A stretch of DNA of 64,000 nucleotides from Bombyx mori (taxonomy: Eukaryota > Arthropoda > Insecta > Lepidoptera > Bombycidae). The stretch covers positions 12,665,501 to 12,729,500 of the forward strand of contig NC_085121.1 of NCBI RefSeq assembly GCF_030269925.1, given 5' to 3'. This document shows positions 50,172 through 59,252 of this stretch, in pieces. The position numbers and the translations under genes are program-made. The stretch's first letter is position 1; each line of letters opens with the position of its first letter. Below the pieces are notes generated by a model. It had not been told where the DNA came from. It saw nothing but the letters and a program-made list of their open reading frames with translations, and did not search any database.

Positions 50172-53052
50172 ATGGCGCAAAAAGGTAGAGAAAAACCGTA
50201 TTCCCTTACGTTAGCATTCTACAATGCTAACGGACTCGCGCGGCAACGCGATCAAATTTTCGAATTCCTCCGCGATAATCTTGTAGATATTTTGTTAGTG
50301 CAGGAGACCTGTCTGAAGCCCTCGCGTCGTGACCCGAAAGTCGCGAATTACGTCATGGTTAGGAATGACAGACTCACCGCCTCCAAAGGCGGGACTGCCA
50401 TTTACTATAGGCGGGCTCTGCACGTTGTTCCTCTCGATACTCCCTCGCTCTTACATATCGAGGCGTCAGTGTGCCGTATCTCGCTGACGGGACACCAGCC
50501 GATCGTCATCGCATCCGTTTATCTCCCCCCGGACAAGCCCCTCCTGAGCAGTGACATCGAGTCACTGTTTGGCATGGGAGACTCCGTCATCCTGGCAGGC
50601 GATTTAAATTGCCACCACACTAGGTGGAACTGCCATCGTACGAACGTTAACGGTAGGCGTCTCGACGCGTTTATAGACGACCTCACTTTTGAAGTATTCA
50701 ACTCCAACTCCAACATGTTATCCGTATAACATCGCGCTTCGTCCGAGCACTATAGACCTGGCATTGCTTAGGAACGTAACTCTGCGCTTACGTTCCATCG
50801 AAGCACTGTCAGAGCTCGACTCAGACCACCGACCTGTCCTTATGCAGCTCGGTCGCCCTCACAACCCAGCCACTGTTACGAGGACCATGGTGGATTGGAA
50901 TAAGCTGGGCACGTGCCTAGCCGAAGCCGCTCCGCCAATCCTCCCTTACGGCCCGGATTCGAATCTATCTCCCGAGGACACCGTCGAATCCATAAACATC
51001 ATTACCGATCACATCTCTTCCGCGATCATTAGATCTTCAAAAGAAGTCGATGTGGAGGACAGCTTCCACCGCATCAGACTGTCCTCCGAACTTAGGAATC
51101 TCTTAAGAGTTAGGAACGCGGCAATCCGGGCCTACGATCGTCTTCCCACGCATTCAAACCGGATTCGGATGCGTCGTCTACAACGCGAAGTCCACTCCCG
51201 CCTAAGTGACGCGCGTAACGATAATTGGCATAGTTATTTAGAACAACTCGCGCCCTCCCACCAAGCATACTGGCGACTAGCTAGGACTCTCAAATCCGAA
51301 ACTACCGCTACTATGCCTCCCCTCGTACGCCCTTCAGGCCAACCACCGGCATTCGATGACGATGACAAGGCTGAGCTGCTGGCCGATGCACTGCAAGAGC
51401 AGTGCACCACCAGCACTCAACACGCGGACCCCGAACACACCGAGTTAGTCGACAGGGAGGTCGAGCGCAGAGCTTCCCTGCCGCCCTCGGACGCGTTACC
51501 CCCCATTACCACTGACGAAGTTAGAGACGCGATCCACAACCTCCAACCTAGGAAGGCACCCGGCTCCGACGGCATCCGCAACCGCGCGCTAAAACTCTTG
51601 CCAGTCCAACTGATAGCAATGTTGGCTACAATTTTAAATGCCGCTATGACGCACTGCATCTTTCCCGCGGTGTGGAAAGAAGCGGACGTTATCGGTATAC
51701 ATAAGCCGGGCAAACCGACAAACGAAACTTCTAGTTACCGTCCGATTAGTCTCCTCCCGACGATAGGAAAAATTTACGAACGGCTCCTTAGGAAACGCCT
51801 CTGGGATTTTGTTACCGCGAACAAAATTCTCATAGACGAACAGTTCGGATTCCGCTCTAAACACTCGTGCGTACAACAAGTGCACCGCCTCACGGAGCAC
51901 ATCCTGATAGGACTAAATAGGCGTAAACAAATCCCGACCGGCGCCCTCTTCTTCGACATCGCGAAGGCGTTCGACAAAGTCTGGCACAACGGTTTAATTT
52001 ACAAACTGTACAACATGGGAGTGCCAGACAGACTCGTGCTCATCATACGAGACTTCTTGTCGAACCGTTCGTTTCGATATCGAGTAGAGGGAACTCGTTC
52101 TCGTCCCCGTCAACTGACTGCCGGAGTCCCGCAAGGCTCCGCGCTCTCCCCGTTATTATTTAGTTTGTATATCAATGATATACCCCGGTCTCCGGAGACC
52201 CATCTAGCGCTCTTCGCCGATGACACGGCTATCTACTACTCGTGTAGGAAGATGTCGCTGCTTCATCGGCGACTCCAGATCGCAGTAGCCACCATGGGAC
52301 AGTGGTTCCGGAAGTGGCGCATCGACATCAACCCCACGAAAAGCACAGCGGTGCTCTTCAAAAGGGGTCGCCCTCCGAATACCACTTCGAGCATCCCACT
52401 CCCTAATAGGCGCGCAAACACCTCCGCCGTTAGCCCCGTCACTCTCTTTGGCCAGCCCATACCGTGGGCCTCGCAGGTCAAATACCTAGGCGTCACCCTC
52501 GACAGAGGGATGACATTCCGTCCCCATATTAAAACGGTACGCGACCGTGCCGCCTTCATATTAGGACGTCTCTACCCTATGCTTTGCAAGCGAAGCAAAC
52601 TGTCCCTCCGTAATAAGGTAACTCTCTACAAAACTTGCATACGCCCCGTTATGACGTATGCAAGCGTAGTGTTCGCTCACGCAGCCCGCACCAACTTGAA
52701 GCCCCTTCAGGTTATTCAATCCCGATTCTGCAGGATAGCCGTCGGAGCACCATGGTTCCTGAGGAACGTGGATCTCCACGATGACCTGGAGCTTGACTCT
52801 GTCAGTAAGTATCTACAGTCGGCATCGCTGCGCCATTTTGAGAAGGCGGCACGACATGAGAACCCTCTCATCGTAGCCGCTGGAAATTACATACCCGACC
52901 CAGTAGACCGAATGGTAAACCGTCGACGTCGCCCAAAGCACGTCATTACGGATCCTCCTGATCCATTAACGGTGCTCTTAGGCACCACAAGTACCGGTCA
53001 CCGTCCTCGTCGAACCCGTCGCTTGCGACGAAGGGCTCGACGAGCGAACTAA
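50172..53052 (+). pseudogene. LINE ORF2 (endonuclease-reverse transcriptase), broken by a frameshift
   Basis: The first frame (50172-50729) holds the apurinic endonuclease: YNANGLARQRDQI, VQETCLKP, ASVYLPP and LAGDLNCHHTRWN. The second frame (entered near 50690-50716) supplies the end of that domain (STIDLALL, LDSDHRPVL), then reverse transcriptase (APGSDGIRNRALK, SYRPISLLPTIGKIYERLL, ALFFDIAKAFDKVWHNG, GVPQGSALSPLLFSLYINDI, LALFADDTAIYY near 52213) and the C-terminal region to a TAA at 53052. The break falls in the repetitive stretch 'aactccaactccaac', consistent with a slippage indel. Everything else is open. Confidence 0.9.
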
Positions 53053-53362
53053 CCCATAGACACAGCCCACTGAGTTTCTCGCCGGATCTTCTCAGTGGGT
53101 CGCGTTTCCGATCCGGTGGTAGATTCTGCGAAGCACTGCTCTTGCTAGGGTCAGTGTTAGCAACTCTCCGGTTGAGCCCCGCGAGCTCACCTACAAACGT
53201 TAGGGTGAAGCTGAAATAGCCTCTCAAGGCTATCAGCATAGGTAGGGAAAAAAAAAAAAAAAAAAAAAGTGGGGTGCATGGTATTAGTATGTAGTTATAA
53301 ATATTTTGAACAGATATGAGTAGAAGGGTTATTCTGATAATATCCTGAAAAGCATCCACGCT

Positions 53363-53448
53363 ATTAAAATTTATTTTCAATTTTTTAGTTCGATTTTCTA
53401 TAAAAGCTTACCTATTTAGTTAGTTTATTTAACTATTATTTATTTTTC
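53363..53448. repeat. Right arm of the inverted repeat flanking the jockey LINE
   Basis: Inverse partner of 48068-48153. It contains 'tttttagttcgattttctat' and 'aactattatttatttttc'. The outer limits of the palindrome are not clear. Confidence 0.6.
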
Positions 53449-53449
53449 T

Positions 53450-54055
53450 AATAGGTGTTTTTTCTAATTCTTTCTACGACATTGCAAAAATGTTTTCACA
53501 AACGTATTTTTTTTTTATTTTATTTAATGCTACCTATTAAATATAAATAAATAATTTATGTATAAGTCGAAAAGTAGAAAACATCATAATTGATGATAGT
53601 ACGTAATTAAAATGAATAAAAACATTGTTTTCGGGGTATAATAAATGTTGTTGTTATAATATGTGTTGTTGTTATATAATGTAATAATATTTAATTAAAA
53701 ATAGAACAAAATAGTTTAAAAATTTTTTAAAATGAACTGATTGTTGAATTTGTTTTTTTATTAAAAGTCTATTTTTTTATTACTAAAATTTTATTATTCT
53801 ACACAAGTTAAATCGCATAATAATTTAATATGGAATAAATCATGCCAATGCCTGCTCGTTGTGTTCAAATCATTTATTCATTAAAATAAAAACATGAGGA
53901 AAAATTATTGTTTTAAAAGTGTGGTTAATAAATTTATTTTGTGGAATAGAATCTGTTTTATTTTTTTGCATATTATTTTAAAGTGACATTCTCTACGTAA
54001 TGACTGGTACCCTAAGGGCTATTCCACCTTAGCTCAGAGTTGATGATTCCATTAA
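53450..54055. other. AT-rich intergenic sequence
   Basis: Simple-sequence-like AT DNA, including a duplicated 'gttgttgttata' motif near 53648-53675. No gene was seen. Confidence 0.5.
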
Positions 54056-54057
54056 AG

Positions 54058-54275
54058 GTCGATAGGCAGCGGCTTGGCTCTGCCCTGGCATTGCTGAAGT
54101 CCATGGGCGACGGTAACCACTCACCGTCAGGTGGGCTGTATGCTCGTCTGCCTACAAGGGCAATAAAAAAAAGTCCTACCAAAAGCAGTGGCTCGCCGAA
54201 TTTACCACCTGCTCCGAATCACGACCCACTGAGAAGATCCGGTGAGAAACTCGGTGGGTTGCCACTTTCTTGCCG
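54058..54275. repeat. A-tailed dispersed repeat next to a LINE-tail fragment
   Basis: 54058-54175 (+) is the second copy of the repeat at 26105-26216 ('gataggcagcggcttggctc' to 'ctacaagggcaataaaaaaa'). 54178-54272 is an inverted jockey LINE tail piece ('cacgacccactgagaagatc'). Confidence 0.6.
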
Positions 54276-54388
54276 AAGGTCTTGGTTTTCTAGTAGAGGT
54301 GTAGGAACGCAGTAGTTCAATATAGCTTTGTACCAAACGATCTCATCAGACCAATTTTGTAAGAAAAATTACGGCTTTTTCGCTATTA

Positions 54389-55534
54389 CGGCCTGGCCAC
54401 GGGGATCGGCGGTGCGAACGACGAAGCGGTGGATGAGGCGACCATTCGCGCAGCACCGTTTGCAGGCCACGGGTACTCACGTTCGCCGCCGCGACTAGTA
54501 AGGAAGTCCGACAGCGAAATGTCTATATCGAAATTATCTCGATATTGCTTACAAATTAATAGTTTTTTGGTTCAGGACCTATTATTTGGAAAAGATTGTG
54601 AAGTACATGATTTGAATAAGAATCGGAGTATACCTATAGACGGAGAATTCCACAAGTACGAGAAATACTTTTGGTGGCTAGACTTCCAAATAGCTGGTCT
54701 AGCTAGTATTTCAGCTATATTCTGAAGTCGTCATGGCCTAAAGGATAAGACGTCCGGTGCATTCCTGTTGAGTGATGCACCGGTGTTCGAATCTTGCAGG
54801 CGGGTACCAATTTTTCTAATGAAATATGTACTTAACAAATGTTCACGATTGACTTCCACGGTGAAGGAATAACATCGTGTAATAAAAATCAAACCCGCAA
54901 AATTATAATTTGCGTAATTACTGGACCTCTTGTGAGTCCGCGCGGGTGGGTACCATCACCCTGCCTATTTCTGCCGTGAAGTAGTAATGCGTTTCGGTTT
55001 GAAGGGTGGGGCAGCCGATGTAACTATACTTGAGACCTCAGAACTTATATCTCAAGGTGGATGGCGCATTTACATTGTAGATGTCTTTGGGCTCCAGTAA
55101 CCACTTAACACAAGGTGGGCTGTGAGCTCGTTCACCCATCTAAGCAATTTTTTTTTATCGCTCATCACGATTGCACCGGACGTCTTATCCGTTAGGCCAC
55201 GACGACTTTAACAATATAAAATAAAAGATAAATAAAAAATATGAAAATTTCGGCGTTCATTTTTCGCGGCGAAAACAACTAAATTAATTTAATCACTGTA
55301 CTATTCGCCGCGACTACCGCTCGACTACGACTACGGCTTGCACCGTCCTTATTCATGCATTTGTTTTGCTGGCCGCGTCGTAAGTCGCCCGCGCGATTCG
55401 CTCGGTACATTTCGCCGGTCGCCGGTGCGCGTGGCTTTTTAGGTACATTTCTATGCGCTTATTCTAGTCGCTAGACGCTTCGCCGTTCGCACCGCGCGAA
55501 TATTCGTATCGGCGAATGTCCCGTGGCCAGGCTG
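54389..55534. mobile_element. PIF/Harbinger-like non-autonomous transposon with nested Bm1
   Basis: The inverted ends match: CGGCCTGGCCACGGG on the left, and CAGCCTGGCCACGGG when the right end is inverted. A TTA duplication flanks the element at 54386-54388 and 55535-55537. The 3-bp TWA duplication is typical of PIF/Harbinger. Both subterminal zones are GC-rich and full of 'gcgaa' and 'cgccg' words, unlike the AT-rich surroundings. There is no transposase; the open frame 54429-54725 has no recognisable domain. A full Bm1 SINE sits inside at 54724-55158, so the original element was ~0.7 kb. Confidence 0.72.
54724..55158 (+). repeat. Full-length Bm1 SINE nested in the Harbinger-like element
   Basis: Head with box A-like tggcctaaagg and box B ggtgttcgaatc, the full body ('gattgacttccacggtgaag', 'gtaatgcgtttcggtttgaa') and the end 'tctaagcaattttttttt'. 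An inverted Bm1 head remnant follows at about 55168-55200 ('accggacgtcttatccgtta'), giving two heads in opposite orientation. Confidence 0.9.
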
Positions 55535-55537
55535 TTA

Positions 55538-56132
55538 GTCTGTAAATCTCGGTTATGAGAATTAGGTACCAAGTTTGCAATTCTAACCCCAAGCCAGTCG
55601 AGGAAGAACAAATTTAAGAAGAATTGGGAGTCGTGTTTTTATTCTGTTTCTTTCACAGTACATACTAATATTGTAATTACCAATCGTATCTCTGCCTTTT
55701 ACATTTTCATGTCGAAATGAAGGAACCCGCTTTAACGAGATGGTATGGGATTCCACACCATTCGAAGTTGTGTGTGGAATCCCATACCGTTAGCTTCCCG
55801 CCAATTGCTTAAAGCAATGAATCCGGGTATAAATACCTAGTTAGGTATTTAGGTATAACGCAATATAAATTGCGGCCCACGTGGGCGGTAAGCTATAAAG
55901 AAATTGAAACAATATAAAAAATTTAAATCTATTTATTATAAAAAATGGACGTCACAATTTTTATTACTATTTTTTTTTAAATATTACATCGGTGGAATGA
56001 TACATAAAAATAAAACATGTTTTAAAATATAAAAGACTAGTTCATCTAAGGCCTATCACATGGACGCGTAGTCGTAGAGATAGGCATACCAGTCAATGAT
56101 TTCAATAATCTACGTAATGTAATAATTAAATA
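55538..56132. other. Intergenic sequence with a short perfect hairpin
   Basis: Mostly unassigned. It contains the perfect inverted repeat at 55742-55788 (17-bp stem, 13-nt loop) listed separately. AATAAA-like signals on the minus strand near 55940-56010 could end a minus-strand transcript. Confidence 0.35.
55742..55788. repeat. Perfect 17-bp hairpin
   Basis: GGTATGGGATTCCACAC (55742-55758) is exactly complementary to 55772-55788 across a 13-nt loop containing TTCGAA. It could be a MITE relic, a structured RNA or a protein-binding palindrome. The stem is too short for a standard miRNA precursor. Confidence 0.6.
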
Positions 56133-56387
56133 TTATATATTATGACGGATAAACTGATTCCATGGTGTTTTTAAAATGATGACGTCAGCGTCGCTGACGC
56201 CATTCTCTTCATCATTATCATTGCCTTCCATTGTGACAGTAATTAATACTGACTTTTCCAATGAATTCCACTTATTACATTTCAAGTGTACAACGATAAC
56301 AATACAGAGCTCCGCCTCGTCCGACTGCTCGAGCCGGAAGTGTTGCGCGACAAAAGTAACTCTTATAACTAGTATAATATAACTTAT
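56133..56387 (-). other. Unassigned minus-strand open frame, possible 3' exon
   Basis: A continuous frame of 84 codons ends in TAA (56133-56135). It lacks a convincing start, so it would be an exon if real. It reads VTFVAQHFRLEQSDEAELC, then LKCNKWNSLEKSVLITVTME, an acidic stretch GNDNDEENG and a C-terminus PWNQFIRHNI. The codons are GC-richer than the surroundings. It lies ~2.9 kb downstream of the TMEM179-like gene on the same strand. I recognise no family, and the frame may be chance. Confidence 0.2.
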
Positions 56388-56457
56388 TTATAGTAGAACA
56401 GCGGGATAGCTTGTTCATTAATTTTCCTGAATACCGTCATAAACAATTGTTCACTTT

Positions 56458-56536
56458 TTTTTTATTGCTTAGATGGGTGGACGAGCTCACAGCCCACCTG
56501 GTGTTAAGTGGTTACTGGAGCCCATAGACATCCACA
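56458..56536 (-). repeat. Bm1 SINE, 3' fragment
   Basis: Inverted Bm1 tail: 'tttattgcttagatgggtgg' to 'agcccatagacatc'. Confidence 0.85.
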
Positions 56537-57145
56537 TCACTTGCGTTGGATATATAACAACTATCCAACAATTTCAAAACTAACCAATTTTGTTTCTTTG
56601 TACTTGTGTTTGTTATGTATCTTTTAGCTTGTGATGTGTATTGTGTGCCTAATAAATAAATAAAATAAATAAAATTTAACATTGAGAAAACAGTTAACTC
56701 TAACCATCTTAGTTAACTAAATTGCGCCGATATACCATTACAATAACTTAAAAACTATATTGTGCTCAATAGTCTATTTGTATTTGCCATTTTTTTTAAA
56801 TCGTTGTAAAATAAGGTACTTTTATGGCAGTGCTTACATGGTACTAATATTTAACATACTTAGATCTATATTAGATAATATTTGTAACGAAAAAGGTTTA
56901 AAGAAAACTATCTAAAATAAAAGTTCTTGTCTATAATATATTGACAAAGTCATAATGTTGATAGCTGGCAGGATAAGTTTAGTATCTATAGCAGGCTGCC
57001 AAACGCTAGTTGACCATGGAGGATAGAAGTAAGGAGCACCATATCAGTGTATTAAAAGTGTCCACTGAAAGGGAGCCAATATAGGTGGCGCCATAGTAAC
57101 AAGAAGAAAGATTTAAAATACTATAAATATGATCCTTTATCCCCC

Positions 57146-57385
57146 TTGCCATCAACCAGCACTGCCGATGATGTCGCCGCCTCTGAGTCATCGCGGAAAT
57201 TGCGGCTTCTTTTACTTTACGGTATATATTTTAAGCACCTGCCTGAAGAATCATCGGGAAATAAAATCACAGCTCTGTGCAAGAAATACCCTGAAGATAT
57301 GATGACAAAAGTTAAAGGGTTTAAGAATTGTACATCTAATTTTCTAAGCGACTTGAAAAGGAAACATGGACAGCAAATGCATTGA
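57146..57385 (+). pseudogene. BED zinc-finger remnant
   Basis: 79-codon frame starting near a Ser-rich stretch (TSTADDVAASESS) and containing FKNCTSNFLSDLKRKHG. In a normal BED finger two Cys and two His hold zinc. Here the expected second Cys is Tyr (CKKY) and the first His is Asp (SDLKRKH), so binding is probably lost. It lies within the inverted-end element and is likely transposon-derived. Confidence 0.4.
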
Positions 57386-58139
57386 GGAGTACAAAACATA
57401 CGCCAAGAGAAAGAGAGAAAAAGAGAAAAGCGAAAATATTGCCAAAATCCAAATTAAGCAAAATAAAGAAATCTGATAAAAATAAGCCAACCCAACATCA
57501 GTTCGACGAAAATATTTTGAAATATTTTATCAATTCTATGATTCCATTACGTACGTAAAAAAGTATGGGTATAGAAGACCCATACTTTTTTAAGATTTTT
57601 ACGGATTTAGAAATATCTGAAATGGACATAACACTTATGAGTCGACGTACCCTAGGGCCTAGCCTCCCCTAATAACTCCCACGAATAACGATTTAGCGCA
57701 GCCTGGAACCAACGGCTTCTTGCTGACTTTGTAAGAACGTCAGTCAACCTTGTGACAGCCCTGCCCTGTACCTTAAAGGCTACTCCTCCATCTTCTATTA
57801 TTTTTATTTACTTTATTTAAATTTAATTAAAGTTTAATTGCAGGAACAATTAACAATTGATTAATTGTTAACTGAAACGTCACAATCAAACAAGTGTTAT
57901 TTTTAATTGTACTATGCAATTAAATTTTGCCCAACATAATGCGCCACGCGTGATCTTATATCCATTTTTCAACGCAACACCCGCGTTCTTCCGTAAAACT
58001 GTGTGAATTGCATACACTCCAACACGTGCCAGATACGGGCGATCTATCCCGCCTTTACACGGCCGCTCATTCCGCTGAGGAAAACAAACACGACCAATCG
58101 CGGGCGCAAGAACGAGTAGCGTAAGCAAAACATACAAAT

Positions 58140-58415
58140 GAGTCGACTATTATCAAAGCCGGCAATCTGACTTTTGGACAATGATTGGTAAATCAGAAAA
58201 ACGAATTATTGACTTTGTATTCCATTGGCAGTCACAAAACTCTTCGGAACGACATCTTAGATAAATAACAGGTTAACTATTAACCTTTATTTAATGCAGG
58301 TTTTGAACCGTATTCTTTGAAGGAGACGGTTATATTCAAATCAATCTGAATTGACATATCAATAAAAATTTTTTGTCCAAATGCACAGATTGCCACCTTT
58401 GATAATAGACGACTC
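58140..58415. mobile_element. 276-bp MITE, copy A
   Basis: Flanked by AAAT on both sides (58136-58139 and 58416-58419). The inverted ends are GAGTCGACTATTATCAAAG and, from the right, GAGTCGTCTATTATCAAAG. It is highly similar, with the same 276-bp length, to 60639-60914. It inserted into the element at 57009-58608. Confidence 0.85.
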
Positions 58416-58419
58416 AAAT

Positions 58420-59252
58420 ATAATCGCGCGCGAATGAGCGTGCAGGATTTCCCGCGCGTAATCCTGTAATACGCTCCTAAGAACGCGCGATAGAGTGTGT
58501 GTGACAGCGTGTGTAAAGGCCGCTAATAGCTTAATTTTTACAGGTGGACAATTTTTCAACTTGTCCTATTTACAAGTTGATGCTCCTTATTTCTACCCTC
58601 CATATAGTGAACATATTTTGCGAACCTGACATCTCATAAATAAGTACGCAATATAGTTAACACAATGTACACAATAGTACACATTATAACAAATATTCTC
58701 AGTACGGACACCATATGAACTAGGCACGAAACTTAACAGGTAAAAATACAACCAATTATATTTGTACTGTATCGTTATTTACGATATGTATACTTTTCAA
58801 AAATATATATTTAAGCGGGGTCTACGAGCCCCGCCATATTTGCTTACAGTTACGTTAAGATTTATATTTGCGGGCGTTAAGCCGTACTTGGAATGCCGGA
58901 TTGGGAAAGCTTTGTAGGCTGTTGGTTGAAGCACGATCATGGAAAAATCTTGATTCATACAACATACCACATGGCAGGAATCTCTGAAATTTTATCTGTG
59001 TTATTATTATTAAGTTGGCTATCTTGCTGTTACACGGTAATAGATTCATATATACCACAACACTTAAGTACGTTAAATTGATATCAATTTTATGATTTCA
59101 TATTTTTAATAGTTTTATTGTACCCTTAAACCGGAATGCATAACTGCTGATATCACTTAGAAACTGCCAATACTGTTTCTGATGCAATACTAACAAAAAT
59201 GTTGCCATAAGGCCACTGAAAACATGTCAGTAATGTGCAAGTCTATACTTAT
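58420..59252. other. Downstream flank of the TMEM179-like gene
   Basis: Includes the right end of the inverted-end element and then the probable 3' UTR of the minus-strand TMEM179-like gene, with a minus-strand AATAAA at 59114-59119. The small frames around 58860-59080 are not convincing. Confidence 0.4.

Larger units (their letters stand above)
48214..53268 (+). mobile_element. Full-length jockey-clade LINE
   Basis: 5055 bp from the 5' UTR to a 22-nt A-run. The 9-bp target duplication GTGGGGTGC is at 48205-48213 and 53269-53277. It has ORF1 (gag-like, three CCHC fingers) and ORF2 (apurinic endonuclease plus reverse transcriptase). It is strongly GC-rich compared with its surroundings. Fragments of the same family recur at 5898-6252, 7225-7975, 13445-13755, 42085-42290 and 45811-45999. 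ORF2 has a single frame break, so this copy is probably not autonomous. Confidence 0.95.
57009..58608. mobile_element. DNA element with inverted ends and BED-finger remnant (copy 2)
   Basis: The left end 'ccatggaggatagaagtaag' is the inverse of the right end around 58573-58603 ('gatgctccttatttctaccc'). Its first ~110 bp match the element at 2360-3348. Inside, the plus frame 57146-57385 reads ALCKKYPEDMMTKVKGF and FLSDLKRKHG, a mutated BED-type zinc finger (one Cys and one His replaced), as found in hAT transposases and ZBED proteins. A 276-bp MITE has inserted at 58140-58415. Confidence 0.55.

Noticed and set aside
53620..53700. Satellite or centromeric repeat
   Set aside because: Only a short duplicated 'gttgttgttata' motif in AT-rich DNA; no sustained period.
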